Made by a program: the position numbers and the translations under genes. Positions 24,134-32,700 of a DNA stretch of 64,000 nucleotides are shown piece after piece. The notes beneath the pieces are model-generated. The model did no database searches. It saw only the letters and a list, made by a program, of their open reading frames with translations, and was not told the origin of the DNA. The stretch comes from Andeanibacterium sp036384795 (GTDB taxonomy: Bacteria; Pseudomonadota; Alphaproteobacteria; Sphingomonadales; Sphingomonadaceae). Numbering within the stretch: position 1 is the first letter of the stretch; each line of letters starts with the position of its first letter. The stretch covers positions 1-64,000 of the forward strand of contig DASVLP010000013.1 in the NCBI GenBank assembly GCA_036384795.1. Direction: 5' to 3'.

Positions 24134-25287
24134 CAGCGTTTGGTCCTCGGCTTCGGCTTGCCGGCGGCGGGTGCGCTGCGGCGGCGGCGCTCGCCGCGCC
24201 GTTCCTTGCGGAACTGCTTGGCGTGCGCCTTCGCGGCCTGCTTCTTCGCGGCGCGCGGCGCGGCGGGCTCCCCCCGATCGGGCGCGGCATCGCTCAGCGC
24301 GGGATCGAACCCGAGTTGCTGCATACTCGCGGCGAAATGCTCGGGCAGCTCGGCGGTGACGTCGAGCTTGCCGCCGCCCGGCCGGTCGATCACCAGCCGG
24401 CGCGCGTGGAGATGCAGTTTGCGGCTGATCGTCCCGGTGAGGAACGCGTCCTGGCCGCCGTACTTGCCGTCGCCGACGATCGGATGGCCGATCGCTGCCA
24501 TATGCACGCGCAGTTGGTGAGTGCGCCCCGTCAGCGGCTGGAGCTCGACCCATGCGGCGCGTTTCGCCGCGCGGTCGACCACGCGGTAGCGGGTCTTCGC
24601 CGCCTGGCCGTTCTCCTCGTCGATATGCATCTTCTCGCCGCCGGTGCCCGGCTGCTTGGCGAGCGGCGCCTCGATCGTGCCTTCGAACACGTCGGGCACG
24701 CCGACCACCAGCGCCCAGTAGACTTTCTTCGCCGAGCGGCCGGAGAAGCGCTTGGAAAAGAACGCCGCGCTTCCGGGCGTGCGCGCCACCAGCAGCACGC
24801 CCGACGTATCCTTGTCGAGCCGGTGGACGAGGCGCGGGCGGGGTTCGTCGCCGCCCGAATCCTGGGCCACGAACGCGTCGAGCAGCCCGTCGACGTGGTG
24901 CTTCGTCTTCGTGCCGCCCTGGGTCGCGAGGCCCGGCGGCTTGTCGAGCACGATCGCGGCGGCGTCTTCGTGGATCACCATCGCCTTCGCTTCGGCGATT
25001 TCGCGCGGCGTCAGCTCGACATGCGGTTTCGGCTTGCGCCCGCTCGTTTCGCCGCCGGGTGGCACCCGCAGCAGCTGGCCGGCGGCGAGCCGGTCTTCCG
25101 GCTTCGCGCGCTTGCCGTCGACCCGCACTTGCCCGGTGCGCGCCCAGCGGCTGATCGTCGCGAAGCCGACTTGCGGCAGGTGGCGCTTGAACCAGCGGTC
25201 GAGCCTGATCCCGTCGTCGTCCGCGGCAACCGTGAACTGGCGGACTTGGCCGGGGAGTTCTGGGCCGGTTCTTTCAGGCGGGCTCAT
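24133..25287 (-). CDS. RluA-family 23S/tRNA pseudouridine synthase
   Basis: 384 residues. N-terminal S4 domain (IRLDRWFKRHLPQVGFATIS), then the RluA catalytic domain with HRLDKDTSGVLLVA (catalytic Asp), GRTHQLRVHMA and HLHARRL. The S4 domain and length suggest the RluC type, which modifies 23S rRNA, but the target cannot be fixed. The C-terminal 40 residues are strongly basic (KKQAAKAHAKQFRKERRGER), an extension beyond the usual enzyme that may help RNA binding. The ATG at 25287 overlaps the crcB stop (ATGA). Confidence 0.92.
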   Translation of the reverse strand: MSPPERTGPELPGQVRQFTVAADDDGIRLDRWFKRHLPQVGFATISRWARTGQVRVDGKRAKPEDRLAAGQLLRVPPGGETSGRKPKPHVELTPREIAEAKAMVIHEDAAAIVLDKPPGLATQGGTKTKHHVDGLLDAFVAQDSGGDEPRPRLVHRLDKDTSGVLLVARTPGSAAFFSKRFSGRSAKKVYWALVVGVPDVFEGTIEAPLAKQPGTGGEKMHIDEENGQAAKTRYRVVDRAAKRAAWVELQPLTGRTHQLRVHMAAIGHPIVGDGKYGGQDAFLTGTISRKLHLHARRLVIDRPGGGKLDVTAELPEHFAASMQQLGFDPALSDAAPDRGEPAAPRAAKKQAAKAHAKQFRKERRGERRRRSAPAAGKPKPRTKR

Positions 25288-25691
25288 CCGATCGCCCGCG
25301 TCGCCGCGAGCCCCAGCCACAGCCCGATCGCGCCCGCCAGCACCGAGCCCAGCGCGTAAGCGACCGCCGGGGCGTAAGCCTGGCGCTCGATCAGCAGCAC
25401 CAGCTCCAGGCTGAAGCTCGAGAACGTCGTGAACCCGCCGAGCACGCCGATGCCCACCAGCAGGCGCCAGAACTCGCCACCCTCTCCGTGCCGCGCGAGA
25501 ATCCCGGCGACCACGCCCATCAGCACGCTGCCGGTGACGTTGATCGACATCGTGCCCCATGGGAACGCGGTGATCCGCTCCGGCCCGAGCCACGTGGTCA
25601 TCAGTCGCCCGGCCTGATAGCGCAGCACCGCGCCGGTCCCGCCTCCGAGGGCGACATAGACGCTTGCGGCGAGTTGCGAGGGTACGGCCAT
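25284..25691 (-). CDS. crcB: Fluoride efflux channel CrcB/FluC
   Basis: 135 residues, four transmembrane helices. Family motifs GGGTGAVLRYQAGR, WGTMSINVTGS and GGFTTFSSFSLE (Phe box and central Na+ site) are intact. Dimers export fluoride from the cytoplasm. No fluoride riboswitch fold was recognised in the 300 bp upstream. First gene of the six-gene minus-strand cluster; the ATG at 25691 was picked because it begins the first helix, and upstream in-frame codons run into a palindrome. Confidence 0.93.
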   Translation of the reverse strand: MAVPSQLAASVYVALGGGTGAVLRYQAGRLMTTWLGPERITAFPWGTMSINVTGSVLMGVVAGILARHGEGGEFWRLLVGIGVLGGFTTFSSFSLELVLLIERQAYAPAVAYALGSVLAGAIGLWLGLAATRAIG

Positions 25692-25994
25692 GCGCGGTGC
25701 CTTAGCGGCGGAAGGACGGACGGGGAAGTATCTCGTCGTCCCGGCGGAGCCGAAGGCGTGGCGAAGCCACAACGCCGGGATCGCTGGCGCCACGCCCAGA
25801 CTTGGCGGCCAGCGGTCCCGGGGCAGGCCCGGGACGACGCGCTGCTTCCACCTTGCTTTTGCCGCCACTTTCGATTAGGCGCCACCCCGTTCGAGCCGAT
25901 CCGGTAAGGATTCGGCGCGTCTTTCGTTTGGAATTGATGGCGTAATCCCGCCAATGTCGCGGGCTCTGGCCGGTTTTTTGAGGTGTCGGAATAT
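25692..25994. other. Non-coding region between crcB and rpsU
   Basis: 303 bp between two divergent genes, so it must hold both promoters. The middle (25734-25839) is a palindromic element; the right 150 bp leads to rpsU and includes the AT-richer stretch GCCGGTTTTTTGAGGTG just before it. No gene seen. Confidence 0.6.
25734..25839. repeat. 106-bp palindromic element, family 4
   Basis: Terminal inverted repeats CGTCGTCCCGG (25734-25744) and CCGGGACGACG (25829-25839) are perfect over 11 bp. Internal hairpins are GCGTGGCGAAGCCACAACGC-like in the left half and TCCCGGGGCAGGCCCGGGA in the right half. The two-hairpin composite plan is like the other families, but the sequence differs. Copies with this style are common between alphaproteobacterial genes. 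Confidence 0.75.
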
Positions 25995-26201
25995 ATGCAA
26001 ATCATGGTTCGCGATAACAATGTCGACCAGGCTCTGCGGGCGCTCAAGAAGAAGCTGCAGCGTGAGGGCGTCTATCGCGAGATGAAGTTGCGCCGCCACT
26101 ATGAGAAGCCGAGCGAGAAGCGCGCGCGCGAGAAGGCCGCCGCCGTCCGCCGCGCCCGCAAGCTTGAGCGCAAGCGCGCCGAACGCGACGGCGCCAAGTA
26201 A
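25995..26201 (+). CDS. rpsU: 30S ribosomal protein S21
   Basis: 68 residues, MQIMVRDNNVDQALRALKKK then a long basic helical tail rich in Lys, Arg and Ala, exactly the bacterial S21 pattern. I start at the ATG at 25995; an ATG at 25983 would add four residues not seen in the family. It is followed by a clear intrinsic terminator. Confidence 0.96.
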   Translation: MQIMVRDNNVDQALRALKKKLQREGVYREMKLRRHYEKPSEKRAREKAAAVRRARKLERKRAERDGAK

Positions 26202-26258
26202 GATCGCCTGGCGGGGCCAAATAAGATCGCTTGAAGCAGCGATCCGGTTGATCCAAGA

Positions 26259-26290
26259 GGGCGCGGCGCAATCCGCGCCCTTTGCTTTTG
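26259..26290 (+). terminator. rpsU intrinsic terminator
   Basis: GGGCGCGG (26259-26266), loop CGCAAT, CCGCGCCC (26273-26280), then TTTGCTTTTG. Lies 58 bp after the rpsU stop and ends shortly before the next start codon. Confidence 0.85.
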
Positions 26291-26301
26291 CAGGAACCCC
26301 G

Positions 26302-26841
26302 ATGGCCGAAATCTCCCACGCTCCGCTCCAGCCGATCCGCAAGGGATCGCTGCCCAAGCTCTGGGCCGGGGTAATCCTGCTGATCGCGCTCGGCGTGTTC
26401 CTCGCCTGGCTCACCGTGCCCGCGGCGGTGAAAGTGATCACCCGAACGCCCGGCACCGGCGGCAGCCCGACCGCCGACGACGTGGTCTACATCAATTATA
26501 CCGGCAAATTGCCCGACGGCACGGTGTTCGACCAGCAGCAGGGCGCGCCGCTGCCGCTGGGCGGAGGGATGATTCCCGGATTCACCGAAGGGCTGACCCA
26601 GATGCAGAAGGGCGGCAAGTACACGCTCGAGATTCCGGCTTCCAAAGCCTACGGCGCGCATCCGCCCGAGGGTTCGCCGATCCCGCCGAACAGCAAGCTC
26701 ACTTTCGATATCGACCTGCTCGATTTCATGTCGAAGGCCGATTTCCAGCGCCGCATGCAGATGATGCAGCAAATGCAGCAGATGCAGCGCCAGCAAGGCG
26801 CTTCGGGCGCGCAGGCAGCCGGCGCGCCGCCGCCGCAATAG
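26302..26841 (+). CDS. FKBP-type peptidyl-prolyl isomerase, membrane-anchored
   Basis: 179 residues. One N-terminal transmembrane helix at about 20-40 (LWAGVILLIALGVFLAWLTV), then an FKBP domain at about 58-150 (VVYINYTGKLPDGTVFDQQQ, IPGFTEGLTQMQKGGKYTLEIP, YGAHPPEGSPIPPNSKLTF). The tail is Met/Gln-rich (RMQMMQQMQQMQRQQ). It should act in the periplasm on outer-membrane or secreted protein folding. The start is the ATG at 26302 with AGGAA upstream; longer frames would pass through the rpsU terminator. Confidence 0.92.
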   Translation: MAEISHAPLQPIRKGSLPKLWAGVILLIALGVFLAWLTVPAAVKVITRTPGTGGSPTADDVVYINYTGKLPDGTVFDQQQGAPLPLGGGMIPGFTEGLTQMQKGGKYTLEIPASKAYGAHPPEGSPIPPNSKLTFDIDLLDFMSKADFQRRMQMMQQMQQMQRQQGASGAQAAGAPPPQ

Positions 26842-26901
26842 AAACGACGTTCCCGCGCGCCCGCGCTTGAAGCCGCACCGCAGCCCCGCTAGGGCGCGCG
26901 C

Positions 26902-27204
26902 ATGTCAGTGGACAAAGCAACAGTAGCGAAAATCGCCTCGCTCGCGCGCATCCGGATGGACGATGCCGAGCTCGACCGGATGGTGCCCGAATTGAACGGC
27001 ATCCTCACCTGGGTCGAACAGCTCGGCGAAGTCGATGTGACCGGGATCGAGCCGATGACCGCGGTGATCCCCAACAAGCTGCGCTTGCGCGATGACGTGG
27101 TCGACGCGGACCCGCTCACCGGCGGCGGCAAGCGCGATGCCGTGCTGGCCAACGCCCCGGCGGCCGAGCACGGCTTCTTCGGCGTGCCCAAGGTGATCGA
27201 ATGA
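26902..27204 (+). CDS. gatC: Glutamyl/aspartyl-tRNA(Gln/Asn) amidotransferase subunit C
   Basis: 100 residues, matching GatC from KIASLARIRMDDAELD to the conserved LRDDVV segment. It stabilises GatA against GatB. The stop overlaps the gatA start by four bases. Confidence 0.95.
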   Translation: MSVDKATVAKIASLARIRMDDAELDRMVPELNGILTWVEQLGEVDVTGIEPMTAVIPNKLRLRDDVVDADPLTGGGKRDAVLANAPAAEHGFFGVPKVIE

Positions 27205-28688
27205 GTGACCTGACCGACCTGGGCGTCGCCGCGATCCGTGAAGGCGTGGCGAAGGGCGACTTCACCGCGCGCGAAGTGGCGGAAGCGTTCAACGCCAACG
27301 TCGCCGCGGCGCAGGAAGGGTTGAACGCATTCATCGTGCCGACGCCCGAAAAGGCGCTCGCCGCGGCCGACAAGGTCGATGCTGACCGCGCCGCGGGCAA
27401 GCCGCTCGGCAAGCTGGCCGGCGTGCCGATCGGGATGAAGGACCTGTTCGCCACACGCGGCGTGCAGACCACCGCGGCGAGCCACATCCTCGAAGGCTTC
27501 GTGCCCGAATACGAAAGCACGGTTTCGCAGAAGCTGTGGGACGCCGGTGCGGGGATGCTCGGCAAGCTCAACCTCGACCAGTTCGCGATGGGTTCGTCGA
27601 ACGAGACCAGCTATTTCGGCAACGTGATTTCGCCCTGGCGGCGCAGCGATGGCGGAAACGCCCCGCTCGCGCCCGGCGGCAGCTCGGGCGGCAGCTCGGC
27701 GGCGGTTTCGGCGCGGCTCGCCCCGGCGGCGACCGGCACCGACACCGGCGGCTCGATCCGCCAGCCGGCCGCGTTCACCGGCATTTCGGGCATCAAGCCG
27801 ACCTATGGGCGCTGCAGCCGCTGGGGCATCGTCGCGTTCGCCAGCTCGCTCGACCAGGCGGGCCCGATGGCGCGCGACGTGCGCGATTGCGCGATCATGC
27901 TCGAGGCGATGGCCGGATTCGACCCGAAGGACGCGACCAGCCTCGAACTGCCGGTGCCCGAATGGGAAGCCGGCCTCAGCCCCGACATGCGCGGCAAGCG
28001 CGTCGGCATTCCGCGCGAATACCGCATGGACGGGATGGACGACGATGTCGTCAAAAGCTGGGAGCAGGGCATCGAATGGATGCGCGACGCCGGCGCCGAG
28101 ATCGTCGAGATCGGGTTGCCGCACACCAAGTATGCGCTTCCCGCCTATTATATTGTCGCCCCCGCCGAGGCCTCGAGCAACCTCGCGCGCTATGACGGCG
28201 TGCGTTACGGCTTGCGCGAGCTGCCTGAGGGCGCCGGGCTGCAGGACATGTACGCCGCGACCCGGGCGGCGGGCTTCGGGCCCGAAGTCAAGCGGCGCAT
28301 CCTGATCGGCACTTATGTGCTCTCGGCCGGGTTCTACGACGCCTATTACACCCAGGCGCAGAAGGTCCGCACCCTGATCAGCCGCGACTTTTCCGACGCG
28401 TTCGAGAGGTGCGACGTGATCCTCGCCCCGACCACGCCCACCGCCAGCTTCGCACTCGGCGACAAGCTCGACGATCCGCTCGCGATGTACCTGAACGACG
28501 TGTTCTCGGTCCCCGCCAGCCTCGCCGGCTTGCCCGCGATGAGCGTCCCCGCCGGCCTCAACCGCGAAGGCCTGCCGCTCGGCCTCCAGCTGATCGGCAA
28601 GGCGTTCGACGAGCAGGGCGTGCTCAACGCCGGGCTGGCGCTCGAACAGCGTGCGGGGTTTACGGCAAGGCCGGAGCGGTGGTGGTAG
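27201..28688 (+). CDS. gatA: Glutamyl/aspartyl-tRNA amidotransferase subunit A
   Basis: 495 residues, an amidase-signature enzyme that releases ammonia from glutamine for transfer by GatB. The catalytic Lys lies in IGMKDLFATRG; the Ser-rich GGSSGGSSAAVS and the nucleophile in TDTGGSIRQPAAF complete the Ser-cisSer-Lys triad. gatC is immediately upstream, but gatB is 1.36 kb away, separated by an acyltransferase gene on the other strand. Confidence 0.96.
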   Translation: MSDLTDLGVAAIREGVAKGDFTAREVAEAFNANVAAAQEGLNAFIVPTPEKALAAADKVDADRAAGKPLGKLAGVPIGMKDLFATRGVQTTAASHILEGFVPEYESTVSQKLWDAGAGMLGKLNLDQFAMGSSNETSYFGNVISPWRRSDGGNAPLAPGGSSGGSSAAVSARLAPAATGTDTGGSIRQPAAFTGISGIKPTYGRCSRWGIVAFASSLDQAGPMARDVRDCAIMLEAMAGFDPKDATSLELPVPEWEAGLSPDMRGKRVGIPREYRMDGMDDDVVKSWEQGIEWMRDAGAEIVEIGLPHTKYALPAYYIVAPAEASSNLARYDGVRYGLRELPEGAGLQDMYAATRAAGFGPEVKRRILIGTYVLSAGFYDAYYTQAQKVRTLISRDFSDAFERCDVILAPTTPTASFALGDKLDDPLAMYLNDVFSVPASLAGLPAMSVPAGLNREGLPLGLQLIGKAFDEQGVLNAGLALEQRAGFTARPERWW

Positions 28689-28728
28689 TTCCCATGGCCT
28701 CTGCGCGATCTGACCGGGACGACGCAAT

Positions 28729-29946
28729 CTAGGCTTGAGGATACGCGCGTGGCTCGAACTTCTCATCGTTTTCCGGCACGGCCACCACATCGATAACGGT
28801 CTTGCGCGCGGCGCCGTTTTCCATCGAGTTCGCGAGGCCGAGATTGCCCGCCGCGAGGCCGCGCATCAACCGGCGAAGCTGCTTGTCCAGGTAACGCGAA
28901 GCGCAATAGCCGGCGGCCAGGGTTGCTAACACGTATATCGCGAGATCGCGCAAAGGCAATTGCCCCATGCGCTCCCCCGCGATGACCCTCAAGGCGACCG
29001 TGCAAACGAGCAAGACGGGTATCTGGAGCACGTAGATCGGATAGGAAAGATCGCCAAGCGTTTGCCCCAATCGATTGGCGAGTGCCGATTTCCGCGGCGC
29101 CGACCCCAGCCAGATCACCACGGGATAAACGAAGATCACCGTAACCAAAGCCCAACAAGGGCTGGAGTCTCCTGGCAGCATCATCGGTGTGAGCATCAGC
29201 AGCACCGGCAGCCACGGGGACAGCGCGGGCGGCGGAAAAGTCGCGCGCAGTCGGCACAGTGCGACTCCGGCGAAAAAAGCGAAAGTGCATCTGGCAATCC
29301 CCAGATAGAGGTCGGGCCACTTCCAACCCAGGTCCATCCGCCCGTGATCGGCTACCAGCAGGACGAGCACAATCAGCGAAGCGATGATGATCCGCGTCAA
29401 CCTGCGCCTGTCCAAGCTCGAAGCGAGGCACCCGAAGAAAACGTTCACCACGAGTTCCGCAAACAAGGACCAACTCGGGCTGTTGATCGCGAACATGCGC
29501 CAACCCGGCGCAAAAGGCGCCGGCGTCGGCAACATTGCCAGTCCGAACAGGCTCGAGGCTGCCCATTCAGGCGTATTCATCGGGCCAGCGCCAAGCGCGA
29601 TCAGAGTGGCCACGGAAATGCTGCCGATAATCAGGGCGACTATGTACAGCGGATAAAGACGCAGGATGCGAAGCCAGAGAAACTCCCGCATTCCCATTCC
29701 TGCCTTGAGGCGATTTTCGTAGGTATAGGTCAGCACGAAACCGCTGAGCATGAAGAACAGGTCGACCGACAGATAACTGCTTGGCAGAACGAGCACCTTC
29801 TGCCCCGGCCAACAGAAATGACGTAGCACGATCGCGAGAGCGGCAGCGCCGCGCAACAGGTCCAAGGCGAGCAAACGCTGGTGTGAAGGCGCAGCCATCG
29901 ATGATGGCGTGGCGCCCGTTTCCAGTTTTGCACTGAGCTCCGACAT
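28729..29946 (-). CDS. Acyltransferase-3 family membrane protein
   Basis: 405 residues, about ten transmembrane helices, OafA/ExoZ-like. The LDLLRGAAALAIVLRHF start has the Arg and His of the family active site, and FFMLSGFVLTY follows. It is likely to O-acylate a surface or secreted polysaccharide or lipid. The gene lies between gatA and gatB on the opposite strand. Codons look less GC-biased than its neighbours (for example TTATTAG- and AAT-type codons are more frequent), hinting at a later arrival; GC was not computed. The C-terminal 40 residues are polar and probably cytoplasmic. Confidence 0.88.
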   Translation of the reverse strand: MSELSAKLETGATPSSMAAPSHQRLLALDLLRGAAALAIVLRHFCWPGQKVLVLPSSYLSVDLFFMLSGFVLTYTYENRLKAGMGMREFLWLRILRLYPLYIVALIIGSISVATLIALGAGPMNTPEWAASSLFGLAMLPTPAPFAPGWRMFAINSPSWSLFAELVVNVFFGCLASSLDRRRLTRIIIASLIVLVLLVADHGRMDLGWKWPDLYLGIARCTFAFFAGVALCRLRATFPPPALSPWLPVLLMLTPMMLPGDSSPCWALVTVIFVYPVVIWLGSAPRKSALANRLGQTLGDLSYPIYVLQIPVLLVCTVALRVIAGERMGQLPLRDLAIYVLATLAAGYCASRYLDKQLRRLMRGLAAGNLGLANSMENGAARKTVIDVVAVPENDEKFEPRAYPQA

Positions 29947-30043
29947 GCAGCAGGCATACGCTGCGGATGGTTAAATTTCCGCCCCTGCGCCCCGCGTAAC
30001 TTAACCTTTCCAGCCGACGTTACAGAGCTTATCTGCGGGTGCC

Positions 30044-31534
30044 ATGACCGAATCCACCTACCGCATCCAGGGCGCAACCGGCGAATGGGAGGTCGTGATC
30101 GGCCTCGAGGTCCATGCGCAGGTGACCAGCCACGCCAAGCTGTTCAGCGGCGCGGCGACCGCGTTCGGGGCTGAGCCCAATTCGCAGGTCAGCCTGGTCG
30201 ACGCGGCGATGCCGGGCATGCTGCCGGTGCCGAACCGCGAGTGCATCCGCCAGGCGGTGCGCACCGGGATGGCGATCGAGGCGCAGATCAACCGCTGGAG
30301 CCGGTTCGACCGCAAGAACTACTTCTACGCGGACCTGCCGCAGGGCTATCAGATCAGCCAGCTCTACCACCCGCTGGTGGGCGAAGGCGCGATCGCGATC
30401 GAGCCGGAGGGCGGCGAGCCCAAGACGATCGGGATCGAGCGCATCCACGTTGAGCAGGACGCGGGCAAGCTGATGCACGACCAGCACCCGACGATGAGCT
30501 ACGTCGACCTCAACCGCTCGGGCGTCGCGCTGATGGAGATCGTCAGCCGGCCGGACATGCGCTCGCCCGCCGAGGCCGGCGCCTATGTGCGCAAACTGCG
30601 CTCGATCCTGCGCTATGTCGGATCGTGCGACGGCAACATGGAAGAAGGCTCGATGCGCGCGGACGTGAACGTCAGCGTGAGGAAACCCGGCGAGCCGTTC
30701 GGCACCCGCACCGAGACCAAGAACGTCAATTCGGTCCGCTTCGTGATGGCGGTGGTCGAGCAGGAAGCCCGTCGCCAGGTCGACCTGATCGAGGACGGCG
30801 GCACGGTGGTGCAGGAAACCCGGCTCTACGATCCCGACAGGAACGAGACGCGCTCGATGCGCAGCAAGGAAGACGCGCACGATTACCGCTACTTCCCCGA
30901 TCCGGACCTGCTGCCGCTCGAACTGGACGACGCGTTTCTCGCAGAATGCCGCGCCAGCCTGCCCGAGCTGCCCGATGCGAAGCGCGCGCGCTACGAGGGC
31001 GAGCTGGGCCTGTCGGCCTACAATGCCGGGGTGCTGACTGCCGAAGTCGAGACCGCGCGCTGGTTCGAGGCGCTGCTCGCCGCGAGCGCGAAGGCGCAGG
31101 GCAAGGCGGAGAAAGATGTCGCCAAGCAGGCGAGCAACTGGCTGATCTCGGAGCTGTTCGGCGCGCTCAACAAGCTGGGCAAGGACCTCGACAGCTCGCC
31201 CATCTCACCCGAAGCCGGCGCCGAACTGCTCGCGCTGATCGGCAACGGCACGATCTCCGGCTCGATCGCCAAGCAGGTGCTCGAAAAGATGCTCGAAACC
31301 GGCGACGCTCCAGGCGCGATCGTCGAGCGGGAAGGGCTCAAGCAGGAAAGCGACAGCGGCGCGATCGAAGCCGCGGTCGACAAGGTCCTCGCCGACAACG
31401 CCGACAAAGTGGCCGAATACCAGGGCGGCAAGCAGGCGCTGTTCGGTTTCTTCGTCGGCCAGACGATGAAGGCCATGGCCGGCAAGGGCAATCCGCAGCT
31501 GGTCAACCAGGTGTTGAAGCAGAAGCTGGGGTAG
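30044..31534 (+). CDS. gatB: Aspartyl/glutamyl-tRNA amidotransferase subunit B
   Basis: 496 residues. EVVIGLEVHAQVTSHAKLFS, the DRKNYFYADLPQGYQISQ and HVEQDAGKLMHD motifs, and the C-terminal YqeY-like helical domain are all present. With GatC and GatA it converts misacylated Glu-tRNA(Gln) or Asp-tRNA(Asn). Since it no longer follows gatA directly, it must have its own promoter in the 97 bp before the ATG or in the acyltransferase gene. Confidence 0.96.
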   Translation: MTESTYRIQGATGEWEVVIGLEVHAQVTSHAKLFSGAATAFGAEPNSQVSLVDAAMPGMLPVPNRECIRQAVRTGMAIEAQINRWSRFDRKNYFYADLPQGYQISQLYHPLVGEGAIAIEPEGGEPKTIGIERIHVEQDAGKLMHDQHPTMSYVDLNRSGVALMEIVSRPDMRSPAEAGAYVRKLRSILRYVGSCDGNMEEGSMRADVNVSVRKPGEPFGTRTETKNVNSVRFVMAVVEQEARRQVDLIEDGGTVVQETRLYDPDRNETRSMRSKEDAHDYRYFPDPDLLPLELDDAFLAECRASLPELPDAKRARYEGELGLSAYNAGVLTAEVETARWFEALLAASAKAQGKAEKDVAKQASNWLISELFGALNKLGKDLDSSPISPEAGAELLALIGNGTISGSIAKQVLEKMLETGDAPGAIVEREGLKQESDSGAIEAAVDKVLADNADKVAEYQGGKQALFGFFVGQTMKAMAGKGNPQLVNQVLKQKLG

Positions 31535-31541
31535 TACGGCG

Positions 31542-32222
31542 GTGGCCGCGCCCGATCTCGTCCTGTTCGACTGTGACGGGGTTCTGGTCGACAGCGAGAA
31601 TACCGCCAACGAGGTGCTGGCGGCGATTCTTGGCGAGCAAGGCGTGGCGATCACGGCGCTCGAAGCCCAAGTTGCCTTCATCGGCCAATCGGTCGAGGCG
31701 ATCCGGCTGTCTTGCGCCGAGCGTTTCGGCGTCGCCTTGGCCGAGGATTGGCACGTCGGCTATTACGTCCGCCTGTTGCCGGCGCTGGCGAATGTTTCGC
31801 CTATCCCCGGCGTGGCCGAACTGGTCGAATCTCTGCGCGTGGCAGGGCAACCGATTTGCGTCGCGTCGCAAGGGCCGGCTGAGAAGATGAGGGTCACGCT
31901 CGGGGCAACGGGACTTCTGCAGCACTTCGAGGGGCGCATATTCTCCGCCAAGTCCGTGCGACATCCGAAACCTGCGCCCGACCTGTTTCTCCACGCCGCG
32001 AGGATTCTCGGAGCGAGGCCCGCAAACTGCGTGGTTATCGAGGATTCGGTTTTGGGAGTGCGCGCGGGGATCGCGGCAGGAATGCGAGTGCTGGCATATT
32101 GCCCGCCTGCCTCCGCATCGTCCATGCGCGAACTTGGCGCTCACCCCTTTCACGATATGAAAGACGCGGCCGGCTTGCGGGACATGCAAGTTGCTGCCGG
32201 ATCGAACCGACGATGCCGCTGA
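31542..32222 (+). CDS. HAD-IA family phosphatase/phosphoglucomutase-like
   Basis: 226 residues. Motif I FDCDGVLVDSE, motif II VASQGP, the Lys in RHPKPAPDLF and motif IV VIEDSVLGVRAG are present with a helical cap, as in beta-phosphoglucomutase-like hydrolases. Starts with GTG seven bases after gatB, and its 3' end overlaps the trmL start by ten bases, so it sits between two translation-related genes in one transcript. Substrate unknown. Confidence 0.87.
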   Translation: MAAPDLVLFDCDGVLVDSENTANEVLAAILGEQGVAITALEAQVAFIGQSVEAIRLSCAERFGVALAEDWHVGYYVRLLPALANVSPIPGVAELVESLRVAGQPICVASQGPAEKMRVTLGATGLLQHFEGRIFSAKSVRHPKPAPDLFLHAARILGARPANCVVIEDSVLGVRAGIAAGMRVLAYCPPASASSMRELGAHPFHDMKDAAGLRDMQVAAGSNRRCR

Positions 32223-32671
32223 GCATCGTCCTCGTCCAGCCGGAAATTCCCGGGAATACCGGCGCGGTGGGGCGCACCTGCGTGGCGCTGGGGGCGGAGC
32301 TGGTGCTGATCCATCCGCTCGGCTTCGAACTGTCGGACGCACGGGTGAAACGCTCGGGGCTGGACTACTGGCCGCATGTCCGGCTGGCCGAATTCGCGAG
32401 CTGGGATACCTTCGTCGTCGAACGCCAGCCGCGCGCCGATCAGCTTTTCCTGTTCGAGGAACACGGCGCCGCCTCGTTCTACGACGCGGACTATCCCGAA
32501 GACGCGTTGCTGGTGTTCGGACGGGAGACCAAGGGCATCCCCGAAGCGATCTGGCGCGCCTGGCCCGGCCGCCAGTTCCGCTTGCCGATGCGCTCCGACG
32601 TGATCCGCTCGCTCAACCTTGCCAACACGGTCGCCGCGGCGGCCTACCAGGCGATGCGCGGGCGGCTGTAG
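32213..32671 (+). CDS. trmL: tRNA (cytidine(34)-2'-O)-methyltransferase
   Basis: 152 residues. A SPOUT methyltransferase that methylates the wobble ribose of tRNA-Leu isoacceptors. LVQPEIPGNTGAVGRTC, VFGRETKGIPE and the knot segment LNLANTVAAAAYQ match the TrmL signature. The ATG at 32213 begins MPLSIVLVQPE, the family start, and lies inside the last codons of the HAD gene. Confidence 0.94.
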   Translation: MPLSIVLVQPEIPGNTGAVGRTCVALGAELVLIHPLGFELSDARVKRSGLDYWPHVRLAEFASWDTFVVERQPRADQLFLFEEHGAASFYDADYPEDALLVFGRETKGIPEAIWRAWPGRQFRLPMRSDVIRSLNLANTVAAAAYQAMRGRL

Positions 32672-32700
32672 TCCCTTTTCCCGTTAGCGCGCGAGGCCGC

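Noticed and set aside
25692..25994. Fluoride riboswitch upstream of crcB
   Set aside because: No recognisable crcB-motif pseudoknot; the structure present is explained by the 106-bp palindrome.
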